Assembly: GCA_027488815.1 (NCBI GenBank)
Contig: JAIYAX010000005.1
Location: 62,001-126,000 of the forward strand
Direction: 5' to 3'
DNA: 64,000 nucleotides
Origin: Cytophagaceae bacterium
GTDB taxonomy: Bacteria; Bacteroidota; Bacteroidia; Cytophagales; JAIYAX01
A program made the translations under genes and the position numbers. Positions within the stretch are counted from its first letter, which is position 1, and each line of letters opens with the position of its first letter. Below are positions 35,959-43,287 of this stretch, piece by piece. Under the pieces are notes generated by a model, which was not told the DNA's origin, made no database searches, and saw only the letters and a program-made list of their open reading frames with translations.

Positions 35959-35983
35959 AAAAGCCCCGGAAAGGGGCTTTTTT
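35959..35983. terminator. Bidirectional intrinsic terminator
   Basis: AAGCCCC (35961-35967) pairs with GGGGCTT (35973-35979) around GGAAA and is followed by a T-run; an A-rich stretch on the other side gives activity on the minus strand. It ends giant gene 3 (plus) and overlaps the stop codon of the GNAT gene (minus). Confidence 0.85.
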
Positions 35984-36485
35984 AGTATAGGCTTTTGCTC
36001 ATAACGTAATCGTTCAAGACAAATTGGTAATAAGGAATATCAACTTCCTCAAGCACCTGGTACCCCATTTGAAGGTAAAACCCAAAGGCAGGGTTTTTAC
36101 GATTTACATTTAATATGAGCTCTTTCCCTTGTCGTAGTCGGCACCAATCTTCGGCTGTAGATAATAGCTTTCTTCCCAGTCCATATCCTTTGTAGTCAGG
36201 ATCAAGGTAGAGCTTGTGCAGCTTCCAGACTTTTTTGCTGACCGAGTGAACGCCAATGGATGCAAAACCTAAAAGATCACGATGGCTCTCTGCCATAATA
36301 AACAGGTGCCCATCTTTCACTTGCTGATTGAGTGCTTCCAGCCGATACATCTGTTCCAACATTAAGGCTATCTGCTCACTACTGATGATCGCAGGGTAAT
36401 GTGCCCACCAGGCTTTAGCGGCTAATTCTGAAATCAATGGAAGGTCTTGACTCAGGGCAAGCCGGAATGAGATCTCTTCAACCAT
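35982..36485 (-). CDS. GNAT family N-acetyltransferase
   Basis: 167 aa. Acetyl-CoA-dependent acetyltransferase fold: N-terminal ISFRLALSQDLPLISELA, and the acetyl-CoA loop LYLDPDYKGYGLGRKLL (motif A: R/Q-x-x-G-x-G/A), then NVNRKNPAFGFYLQMGY. The substrate cannot be predicted. It overlaps the end of the upstream beta-lactamase-like gene by 8 nt and is the last gene of a likely pruA - serine hydrolase - GNAT operon. The stop codon sits within a bidirectional terminator. Confidence 0.85.
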   Translation of the reverse strand: MVEEISFRLALSQDLPLISELAAKAWWAHYPAIISSEQIALMLEQMYRLEALNQQVKDGHLFIMAESHRDLLGFASIGVHSVSKKVWKLHKLYLDPDYKGYGLGRKLLSTAEDWCRLRQGKELILNVNRKNPAFGFYLQMGYQVLEEVDIPYYQFVLNDYVMSKSLY

Positions 36486-38361
36486 TCCAAATCATCAGAC
36501 CAAAAATACCGGTACCGATCAGCAAGCTAGAAAACAAGGCCATGATCAGACTACTGATAAACAAAAAGATAGAGTTGAAGCTAAACTCCTTCTTTATCAA
36601 TCGTTTTCCCCAGATAAAAGTGCCTAGAAAGGAAAATGCAGGAAAAGCCAAAGAGCATATAAAAATACTCAATGTGAGAGGATTAACAGATGCTGCCTCG
36701 ATCAAGTTACCAAAGGCCATTGAGATACCAAACAAAAGGCCCATAAAAGAAGCCAATGCCAACACAGGGATCATGCGCTCCCGGAATTCATGAAGGTTTA
36801 TGCCTTTCATAATTAGCATGATACACCAGATTAAGCCAAAAACAGCAAGCACCATACCTAAAAGAAATCCGGAAAAGAAAACTATTCTCCAAAAAAGTCC
36901 CCAGGGGAAACTCTCTTTTGCGAAGTAGTCATCCAATAGAAAAATCCACTCTTGTTCCTCATTCTGGACCAGATGAAGGGATGGGCAACAATTCCCAACT
37001 CGAGTAAAGGACTGACCACCGGTATAAACAAAAGGTACCGGATCGTTAAACAATTGGGAGGCATAAAGTGTGTCGGACGAATACTTAAATCTCATAGAAC
37101 TAAACATGAGCTCTGAAGCATAAAAGAGCTGGTTCCTTGGGTTAATCAATCGATAGGAGCCATTAACCTTTTCAAGTACTTTTTTCAGTTCAGTGGGTAA
37201 TTTCTGAGTTACAACTTCTTTTCTGCTGATCTCCTGGGTGATAAATGAAGATAGTAAATTGGAAAGTTTCCCTGCGGACTCCATACAGTTGATGCTTAAA
37301 GCAAACCCTGAACGGGTTTCCGGTACATAGCCATAGTAGGAGACAAAGCCGTCTATTCCCCCGTCATGGCCAAAAACCGCTTGGGGCTTGTCATAAAACC
37401 CGGGAGAAATCCCCCAGGCATATACATCATTTACCCCTTGTTTAGCTGCATAACTTGCCGATGCTTTTCTCATTTGAGAGAGGTCTTCTAAAGTGATGGA
37501 AAGTGGCTGAACGGCTCTTTGAGGTAAGTTTAAAAAGAGAAGCCATTTGCTAAAATCATCAGCTGTGGAGATGAGCCCTCCGGCACCATTCCCATAGATG
37601 GCGAAACTTTCAGCCACTTTTACCTCATTCTTGGGTCGTAAGGCATAGCCGGTCACTCTTTTAAAACCAGCTTTAGGCTCAAATCCGATAAAGAAAGAAT
37701 TGGTCATGCCAATGGGTACAAGTACTTGCTCCTTTACAAAGTCCTCATACTTTTTGCCAGATACCTTTTCAATCAGGTAACCCAGTACCGCATAGCCCGG
37801 ATTTGAATAGGAGTAGTAGCTGCCTGGTTTCCATCGGCAGCGCATGGATTTTTCATGTCGGTTAACCTGCTCCAAATGGCTAAGACCATCTTCAGCCCTC
37901 CGGTAAATGACGCTGAAGTGCATATCATCAAATCCAGCGGTATGTTCAAGCAAGTGAATTACCCGAACCGGGGCATCAGCCTCCCAGGGATTATCGATAA
38001 GCAGCTCCGGGGCGATACTTTTGACGGTAGCCTGTGGGTTGATTTTGCCTTGTTTTTCGAGAACTTTGATGGCTAGTGCGGTGAATGACTTGGTTACTGA
38101 TCCCATACGGAAATGATGCTGCCCACTTACCTTGACCTTCGCCTTAACATCAGCCATACCCAAGCCTCCGGAAAACAACAAACTATCATTTTTTACCACA
38201 CTAAGCATCATCCCGGGGATGCGCTCCTTTTTCATGATTTTCTCCAAACTGTCAATGACCCCGGTTATCGATAGTATTGATTGAGAACTGGCTATGGAGC
38301 TGACCATCAGCAATATCAGCAATAAGGTTAACCTGAAAGGGTAAGCCAATGGAGAGGTCAT
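36478..38361 (-). CDS. Serine beta-lactamase-like hydrolase with C-terminal membrane segments
   Basis: 627 aa. Signal peptide (LTLLLILLMVSSIASS), then a class C beta-lactamase/DD-peptidase-like domain: S88-x-x-K91 in MGSVTKSF, the Tyr-x-Asn motif in YSYSNPGYAV, and HxG-like FGHDGGIDGF. About 130 C-terminal residues form four hydrophobic segments, starting VFFSGFLLGMVLAVFGLIWC. This fusion is common in Bacteroidota; these proteins are usually esterases or peptidases rather than antibiotic-resistance enzymes. The active domain would lie in the periplasm. It begins 8 nt after pruA and overlaps the GNAT gene. Confidence 0.87.
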   Translation of the reverse strand: MTSPLAYPFRLTLLLILLMVSSIASSQSILSITGVIDSLEKIMKKERIPGMMLSVVKNDSLLFSGGLGMADVKAKVKVSGQHHFRMGSVTKSFTALAIKVLEKQGKINPQATVKSIAPELLIDNPWEADAPVRVIHLLEHTAGFDDMHFSVIYRRAEDGLSHLEQVNRHEKSMRCRWKPGSYYSYSNPGYAVLGYLIEKVSGKKYEDFVKEQVLVPIGMTNSFFIGFEPKAGFKRVTGYALRPKNEVKVAESFAIYGNGAGGLISTADDFSKWLLFLNLPQRAVQPLSITLEDLSQMRKASASYAAKQGVNDVYAWGISPGFYDKPQAVFGHDGGIDGFVSYYGYVPETRSGFALSINCMESAGKLSNLLSSFITQEISRKEVVTQKLPTELKKVLEKVNGSYRLINPRNQLFYASELMFSSMRFKYSSDTLYASQLFNDPVPFVYTGGQSFTRVGNCCPSLHLVQNEEQEWIFLLDDYFAKESFPWGLFWRIVFFSGFLLGMVLAVFGLIWCIMLIMKGINLHEFRERMIPVLALASFMGLLFGISMAFGNLIEAASVNPLTLSIFICSLAFPAFSFLGTFIWGKRLIKKEFSFNSIFLFISSLIMALFSSLLIGTGIFGLMIWNG

Positions 38362-38369
38362 TTGATGGA

Positions 38370-40001
38370 TCAGTCAGGTAATAAAAATGAGTATCTGTAA
38401 TCTGTTGGTGGCACAAAAGTTTCTTTAATTGCCCTGGGTGAAACCCACCTCAGCATGTTCAGAATAGAGCCCGCTTTATCGTTAGTTCCTGAGGCTCTCG
38501 CTCCCCCAAAGGGTTGCTGTCCTACCACAGCTCCAGTAGGCTTGTCATTGATGTAAAAGTTTCCTGAAGCGTTTACCAGTTTTTTAGAAGCCAGCTCTAT
38601 GGCATATCGGTCCTGGGCAAAAACAGCACCCGTCAAAGCATAAACCGAGGTTTGGTCAACAAGGCTTAAGGTGTCTTCGAAATTTTCTTCATGATACACG
38701 TACACTGTGAGCACCGGCCCAAAGATTTCCTCACACATGGTCAAAGACATGGGATCTTTGCTTTCAATCAATGTCGGAGCGATGAAGTAGCCTTTGGACT
38801 TGTCATAAGTGCCTCCGGAAACGATTTCACAAAGGGGATTGGAACGTGATTGCTCAATATAAGAAGCGATCTTATCAAATGCTTTTTCGTCGATCACAGC
38901 ATTGAAGAAATTTGAGAAATCCTCAGGCCCTCCCATTTTGACCGTTTTAAGCTCCTTGATCATCAGTTCCTTAATTTCCGGCCATAGGTTGGAAGGAATA
39001 TAAGCACGTGAGGCGGCACTGCATTTTTGCCCTTGGTATTCAAAAGCACCCCTGATCAAGGCAGTGGCCACCTGTGCGGGAATGGTGCTCTTGTGGGCAA
39101 TCACATAGTCTTTTCCACCTGTTTCACCAACGATCCTGGGATAGCTTTTGTAACGTTGTATGTTTTCACCAATGGTTTTCCAAATCCTTTGAAAAACGCC
39201 TGTGCTTCCTGTAAAGTGAATTCCGGCAAAATCAGGATGGCTGAAAATAACCTCACCAGCTATCGGACCCTCTACGTAGACCAGGTTGATTACCCCCTCA
39301 GGGAGACCGGCTTCCATAAGCAACTCCATGATGACCTGAGCTGAATAAATCTGCGTATTGGCGGGCTTCCAGACTACCGTGTTGCCCAGCATGGCAGGGG
39401 CGCATGGCAAGTTGCCAGCAATGGAAGTGAAATTGAAGGGTGTAAGTGCAAACACAAAACCCTCCAGAGGCCGATGTTCAAGTCGATTCCACATGCCAGG
39501 TCCCGATTCAGGCTGCTCATGGTAAAGCTTCTCCATAAAGGCCACATTGTACCTGAAAAAATCAATCAGTTCACATGCTGAGTCGATTTCGGCCTGAAAG
39601 GGGCTTTTAGATTGTGCCAGCATGGTAGCTGCATTCATCCTTGCCCTGTATGGTCCGGCCAAAAGCTCTGCGGCCTTTATAAAAATGGCTGCACGTTGTT
39701 CCCATGGTAAAGTGGCCCATTGCGCTTTAGCGTTTAAGGCCGCTTGAATGGCTTGCTCTACTTCTGTTTTACCCCCTTCATGGTAGTAACCTAGCGTATG
39801 CTGATGGTCGTGAGGAGGAGCAATTCTCTTTTTGATACCGGTGCGCACCTCTTCCCCTCCGATATACATGGGAATATCCCTGGTTTCAGAGCGGGCTTGG
39901 GCAATGGCTTGCATTAAGGCAATCCGTTCTTTACTGCCCGGTGCGTAACTCAGTATGGGTTCATTGATGGGTTTGGGAGTAGTGAAAAATCCAGTAGACA
40001 T
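38370..40001 (-). CDS. pruA: L-glutamate gamma-semialdehyde dehydrogenase (1-pyrroline-5-carboxylate dehydrogenase)
   Basis: Oxidises glutamate semialdehyde to glutamate with NAD+, the second step of proline breakdown. 543 aa, the normal length for the stand-alone enzyme. Seen: NAD/active-site Glu in IVGETGGKDYVIAHKS, the catalytic Cys in GQKCSAASRAYIP, and the C-terminal QQPFGGARASGTNDKAGS. The N-terminus (PINEPILSYAPGSKER) is typical of this type and not of other ALDHs. No proline dehydrogenase (putA-type) gene is nearby. A promoter-like TTG-N22-TAACTTTG lies upstream. First gene of a probable three-gene operon. Confidence 0.94.
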   Translation of the reverse strand: MSTGFFTTPKPINEPILSYAPGSKERIALMQAIAQARSETRDIPMYIGGEEVRTGIKKRIAPPHDHQHTLGYYHEGGKTEVEQAIQAALNAKAQWATLPWEQRAAIFIKAAELLAGPYRARMNAATMLAQSKSPFQAEIDSACELIDFFRYNVAFMEKLYHEQPESGPGMWNRLEHRPLEGFVFALTPFNFTSIAGNLPCAPAMLGNTVVWKPANTQIYSAQVIMELLMEAGLPEGVINLVYVEGPIAGEVIFSHPDFAGIHFTGSTGVFQRIWKTIGENIQRYKSYPRIVGETGGKDYVIAHKSTIPAQVATALIRGAFEYQGQKCSAASRAYIPSNLWPEIKELMIKELKTVKMGGPEDFSNFFNAVIDEKAFDKIASYIEQSRSNPLCEIVSGGTYDKSKGYFIAPTLIESKDPMSLTMCEEIFGPVLTVYVYHEENFEDTLSLVDQTSVYALTGAVFAQDRYAIELASKKLVNASGNFYINDKPTGAVVGQQPFGGARASGTNDKAGSILNMLRWVSPRAIKETFVPPTDYRYSFLLPD

Positions 40002-40026
40002 GGCGCTATCGTAAGTGATGAAAACA

Positions 40027-40059
40027 CAAAGTTAAAATAAGCATATGACCACTATACAA
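40027..40059 (-). promoter_or_regulatory. Candidate promoter for pruA
   Basis: Minus strand: TTG (40059-40057), 22-base spacer, TAACTTTG (40034-40027), about 26 nt before the pruA ATG. The -7 matches exactly; the spacer is at the long end. It lies at the very 3' end of the upstream HAD gene. Confidence 0.5.
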
Positions 40060-40747
40060 TTTCGGTCAACTCTGTGAGTTTACGAATATGAAAAGTGGCC
40101 TGACAGGTATTTGATAAGGCAGCAGGAGCGAACCAGACGGTATCCAGGCTTGCAGATCTGCCTCCTGAAATATCCGTTTCGGGGTTATCACCAATCATCA
40201 GTGACTCTATAGGATTGGCATTGGCATTAAGGAGTGCAAACCGGAAGAATTGAGGATCCGGCTTCCGAAATCCGCTGCTTTCAGAGGTATGAACAGTCTC
40301 AAAGAGGTGATCAATTCCACTGCTTTTAAGTTTTGTCTTTTGGGCTTGTTCGAAGCCATTTGATATAATATGCATTTTATGACCCTGGTCTTTTAGTTTG
40401 TGTAAGACCTCAAAGGCTTCCGGGTAAAGGGCACTTTTTTGTGGGCAGTGTATTGTAAAATAGAGGGAAAGTTCGAGGATCTTTTCCTGGCTGCATTTTT
40501 CCATTAGAATTTCACTGAATCGGCCAAAACGAAGTTCCTCTTTCGTAATCTTATTCTGGTTGAACAGCTTCCAGTAGTCTGAATTGGATCGGAGAAAGTC
40601 ACTGATCAGTTGTTGCGGCTGGATATCGAAACGGTACAAATGGAGCACATCATAGGCTTCCAGAAGGGTATCGGCAGCATTTTGGTCATAGTCCCAAAGG
40701 GTATGATCAAGGTCAAAGAACAGAAATGGATAGGCCTTCCTAGTCAA
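40052..40747 (-). CDS. HAD-family phosphatase, YjjG-like noncanonical nucleotidase
   Basis: 231 aa. HAD motif I is FFDLDHTLWDYD near the N-terminus, followed by the helical cap, motif II in HIISNGF, the motif III Lys in FRKPDPQFF, and motif IV in IGDNPETDISGG. The NxDHTLWDYDxNA start is typical of the YjjG subgroup, which removes phosphate from noncanonical pyrimidine nucleotides. The start is a TTG overlapping the stop of the ferredoxin gene (TTGA); motif I begins only nine residues in, so little room exists for another start. Located between the ferredoxin gene and pruA. Confidence 0.88.
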   Translation of the reverse strand: MTRKAYPFLFFDLDHTLWDYDQNAADTLLEAYDVLHLYRFDIQPQQLISDFLRSNSDYWKLFNQNKITKEELRFGRFSEILMEKCSQEKILELSLYFTIHCPQKSALYPEAFEVLHKLKDQGHKMHIISNGFEQAQKTKLKSSGIDHLFETVHTSESSGFRKPDPQFFRFALLNANANPIESLMIGDNPETDISGGRSASLDTVWFAPAALSNTCQATFHIRKLTELTEIV

Positions 40748-41049
40748 AATTTTAGCATTAAACGCTCTACTGGCCTGTTATTGATCAAATGCTCCAGCAC
40801 AATTTCTTTGATGTCTTCTTTACTGACATGCCCATAAAAAATTGCATCAGGATAAACGACAAGGGCAGGACCAAGAGCACATACATCAAGGCAGCCTGCA
40901 CGTTGGGCTCGTATACTAGCCCGATCAGGATGATCTTTCAGTAGTTCTTTAAATTCATTGATCAACTCCATACCTCGAACACTCCCGCATGCTGCTTTAG
41001 CTTCCCGGTCATTGGTACAGACAAAAACGTGTTTTTTATATTTACTCAT
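40744..41049 (-). CDS. Thioredoxin-like (2Fe-2S) ferredoxin
   Basis: About 101 aa. Four Cys in a thioredoxin-like 2Fe-2S arrangement: HVFVCTNDREAKAACG and later RAGCLDVCALGPALVVYP. This matches the CPxCx-type ferredoxin family related to the NuoE/HoxE subunit and the cobalamin-linked small ferredoxins. Electron partner unknown. The track starts at an ATG six codons earlier (41067), but those codons contain an exact -7 element TACCTTTG, and the homologous core starts MSKYKKHVFVC, so 41049 is chosen. The stop overlaps the HAD start. Confidence 0.85.
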   Translation of the reverse strand: MSKYKKHVFVCTNDREAKAACGSVRGMELINEFKELLKDHPDRASIRAQRAGCLDVCALGPALVVYPDAIFYGHVSKEDIKEIVLEHLINNRPVERLMLKF

Positions 41050-41056
41050 GGCATTG

Positions 41057-41064
41057 CAAAGGTA
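41057..41064 (-). promoter_or_regulatory. Candidate -7 element, possibly leaderless, for the ferredoxin gene
   Basis: Minus strand TACCTTTG followed by seven bases and then ATG (41049). Initiation at the usual distance would fall at or just before the start codon. It argues against the longer ORF start at 41067. No -33 match seen. Confidence 0.42.
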
Positions 41065-41094
41065 CATTTTACTCTCGCTGGCACGGCATGGGTT

Positions 41095-41102
41095 TATATT
41101 TG
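41095..41102 (+). promoter_or_regulatory. Candidate -7 element for the CarboxypepD_reg-like gene
   Basis: TATATTTG, an exact TAnnTTTG match, 46 nt before the ATG at 41149. No clear -33 partner. Confidence 0.35.
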
Positions 41103-41148
41103 GCTGCTTATTTGTAGGTTTACATCAGCTTAGGTTGGATTCCTATTG

Positions 41149-41790
41149 ATGAAGTCATTTTTCATTCTTTTGGTTTTGTGTTTGGCAGTAGTCATGAACA
41201 CCCACGCTCAAAACAGCAGACCATTGGTTACGCTCAATGGTTTGGTGGTGAGTGGGGAAGAGCAATATGGTGTATCAGGGGCTCACGTATTTATCCCAAG
41301 AGCCGGACGAGGAACAAACACCAATCCTTACGGCTATTTCAGTATTCGCTCACTCATAGGTGACAGTGTGATGATCACTGCCGTAGGGTACAAGAGACAG
41401 TATTTTGTAGTGCCACCTGTTGAAGATGCTACCATTTCTATTGTTATCAATCTAAAGGATGATACGACCTTTTTGCCTGAGGTACAGATTTTGCCATACC
41501 CTACAGAACAGCTTTTTAAAGAGGCTTTTTTGGCACTGGAGATACAGGAGGATAAAAACATGCGAAACATGGAGAAAAACCTTAACCGCCGAACTTTGGC
41601 CAGAATGACCTACAATACAGCGGCTGACGGAAGTGAGAATTACAAGGTTTACATGCGTAATAATGCGCAGTTTCCACAAAACAGACATTTCCAACCCACT
41701 TTCTCTTTGCTCAATCCCTTTGCCTGGGCGCAGTTTATTCAGTCAGTAAAAAGGGGTGATTTGAAAAGAAAAGAATGGATGGATGATTGA
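41149..41790 (+). CDS. Secreted protein with CarboxypepD_reg-like domain
   Basis: 213 aa. Signal peptide (MKSFFILLVLCLAVVMNTHAQ), then a beta-sandwich of the carboxypeptidase regulatory-like kind (VTLNGLVVSGEEQYGVSGAHVFIPRAG...YFSIRSLIGDSVMITAVGYK), as found at the N-terminus of TonB-dependent receptors and alone in many Bacteroidota periplasmic proteins. The last 80 residues are helical and basic. Role unknown; probably periplasmic or outer-membrane associated. The track start at 41146 is a TTG directly before the ATG used here. Followed by the antiporter gene, which has its own promoter candidate. Confidence 0.8.
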   Translation: MKSFFILLVLCLAVVMNTHAQNSRPLVTLNGLVVSGEEQYGVSGAHVFIPRAGRGTNTNPYGYFSIRSLIGDSVMITAVGYKRQYFVVPPVEDATISIVINLKDDTTFLPEVQILPYPTEQLFKEAFLALEIQEDKNMRNMEKNLNRRTLARMTYNTAADGSENYKVYMRNNAQFPQNRHFQPTFSLLNPFAWAQFIQSVKRGDLKRKEWMDD

Positions 41791-41815
41791 TATGGAATGG
41801 AATAACATAAATTTG
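41787..41815 (+). promoter_or_regulatory. Promoter candidate for the antiporter gene
   Basis: TTG (41787-41789), 18-base spacer and TAAATTTG (41808-41815), fitting the Bacteroidota TTG / TAnnTTTG pattern. It lies at the stop of the preceding gene and about 70 nt before the ATG at 41885. Confidence 0.55.
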
Positions 41816-41884
41816 TCCCGGATCATTGACTTTTTAAAAAAAACGATCAAAATTTCCCGCTATAAACTAACCCTCTAAGCCCTT

Positions 41885-42922
41885 ATGACAGCGTTGCTCT
41901 CGCACCCCCTCGTCGCTTTGGCGATTGTTTTGCTTTCTATTTTCATTTTAATCAAAAGTGCCGATTATCTGGTAGAAGGAGCAAGTTCAGTGGCAAAAGT
42001 GTATGGATTGTCTGATATCTTTATCGGATTGACCATTGTTGCTTTTGGTACTTCATTTCCTGAAATGTTCATCACCATTTTTGCCAGTGTATTTAGCCTG
42101 ATGGACGCAGAAACCTATGTGAAGATGCCCAATCTGGCTATAGGTACCATCATAGGAAGCAATATCTTCAATACCATGTTTGTGCTGGGTATCGCAGGGT
42201 TTATCCATTCCTTGAATTGCAAGAAGCCAACGGTGTGGAGAGAAATCCCAATGTCATTAGGTATCACACTGCTTTTCTTTGTTTTGGTGAATGATACCAT
42301 GTTTTTTGGCTCTGAGACTGGCGACTCCCTCTCCAGAATTGACTCCATTATCATGCTTATAGGCTTTGTTGCCTTTTTTTACTTTATCATCAAAAGCTCA
42401 GCTTCAGAGGATAACAGCCATCTGGCATTCCCTGGTATACAAGTAGTGAGTGCCGGTAAAGCATGGACCTATATTATCGTAAGTGTTTTGGGTTTGACCA
42501 TCGGTACCATTTTGATCCTTTCGAATATTCATACTCTGGCAAAATCAGCCAATATTAGTTATGAGTTTTTAGGACTTACCCTTCTGGCATTTGGTACTTC
42601 ACTTCCTGAGTTGAGTACTGCCGCTGTGGCTTCTTTCCGTCGTAAAGCGGATTTTGCAATGGCTAGTGTGGTAGGTTCAAACATTTTCAATTTACTATTC
42701 ATCTTACCGATTGGTGGCCTCGTTAACCCAATGCCATTTGACCCTAAATTGGATTTCGATCTGTATTGCCTCATGGGTGGAACAGCACTGCTCTTCATCG
42801 CCATGTTTACAGGTAAAAAGAAGAAGCTTGATCAGTGGGAAGCATTTATTCTCTTAGCTGCCTTCTTTGTGTACCTGATTTACATCATTTTCAGAGACAC
42901 AACACCTGGGGTAAACAGTTGA
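41885..42922 (+). CDS. Calcium/sodium antiporter (CaCA family, YrbG-like)
   Basis: 345 aa, about ten membrane helices. The two inverted alpha repeats carry the ion-binding motifs: first VAFGTSFPEMFIT with IGSNIFNTMFVLG, second LAFGTSLPELSTA with VGSNIFNLLFILP. It exchanges Na+ (or K+) for Ca2+ across the inner membrane. The C-terminus overlaps the TTG start of the following lipoprotein gene (TTGA). A terminator hairpin follows within 20 nt of the stop. Confidence 0.93.
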   Translation: MTALLSHPLVALAIVLLSIFILIKSADYLVEGASSVAKVYGLSDIFIGLTIVAFGTSFPEMFITIFASVFSLMDAETYVKMPNLAIGTIIGSNIFNTMFVLGIAGFIHSLNCKKPTVWREIPMSLGITLLFFVLVNDTMFFGSETGDSLSRIDSIIMLIGFVAFFYFIIKSSASEDNSHLAFPGIQVVSAGKAWTYIIVSVLGLTIGTILILSNIHTLAKSANISYEFLGLTLLAFGTSLPELSTAAVASFRRKADFAMASVVGSNIFNLLFILPIGGLVNPMPFDPKLDFDLYCLMGGTALLFIAMFTGKKKKLDQWEAFILLAAFFVYLIYIIFRDTTPGVNS

Positions 42923-43284
42923 TCAAGATTAACGTCATTCAAAAAGCAGGGCTGGTTCCTGCTTTTTTTTTGCTACTTACATCAACGGCTTGTGTGCAGG
43001 ACCGTGCTGAAAGCTTGGTTCAAGAAAAGCTTAATGAGCTTAAAAAAGAGTCCGCTCTGCTTGAGGATAGGTTTGTGAAGTGGAAAGCAACTCAATGTCC
43101 AGACATGCAACCATCCACCTGCCAATTAGTTGACTCATTGCTGATTGAGCTGAAAGACTTTAATCAGGCAATGGCAAATTTCTCTGTTAATGGACAAAAC
43201 CAGGATGTCTTGGACATAGGCCTAGCTGATCTGGAGTACCGAATCGGATTAATCAGTAGGGAAGCAGTATTGCTTAAGCCTTAG
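42919..43284 (+). CDS. Small lipoprotein of unknown function
   Basis: About 121 aa. From a TTG at 42919, which overlaps the antiporter stop, the frame reads a basic start, a hydrophobic core (GLVPAFFLLLTSTAC) and a lipobox STAC, followed by a charged helical domain with two more Cys (ATQCPDMQPSTCQL). It is probably a membrane-anchored lipoprotein. The longer ORF start at 42835 lies inside the antiporter gene and has no signal, so it is rejected. The signal-peptide codons contain a terminator hairpin and a run of nine T, which could limit or switch expression. Function not recognised. Confidence 0.6.
   Translation: MIKINVIQKAGLVPAFFLLLTSTACVQDRAESLVQEKLNELKKESALLEDRFVKWKATQCPDMQPSTCQLVDSLLIELKDFNQAMANFSVNGQNQDVLDIGLADLEYRIGLISREAVLLKP
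42942..42971 (+). terminator. Intrinsic terminator inside the lipoprotein signal codons
   Basis: AAAAGCAGG (42942-42950) pairs with CCTGCTTTT (42958-42966) around GCTGGTT, and nine T in a row (42963-42971) complete it. By sequence it is a strong terminator for the antiporter gene, 19 nt after its stop, but it also lies within codons 8-18 of the lipoprotein ORF. Confidence 0.75.
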
Positions 43285-43287
43285 TGA

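Noticed and set aside
36478-38361. Antibiotic-resistance beta-lactamase
   Set aside because: The SxxK and YxN motifs are shared by esterases and peptidases of this family; the membrane tail and genomic context give no support for resistance.
42835-42918. Longer start for the lipoprotein ORF
   Set aside because: These codons lie inside the antiporter gene and do not encode a signal peptide; the TTG at 42919 gives a proper lipoprotein signal.
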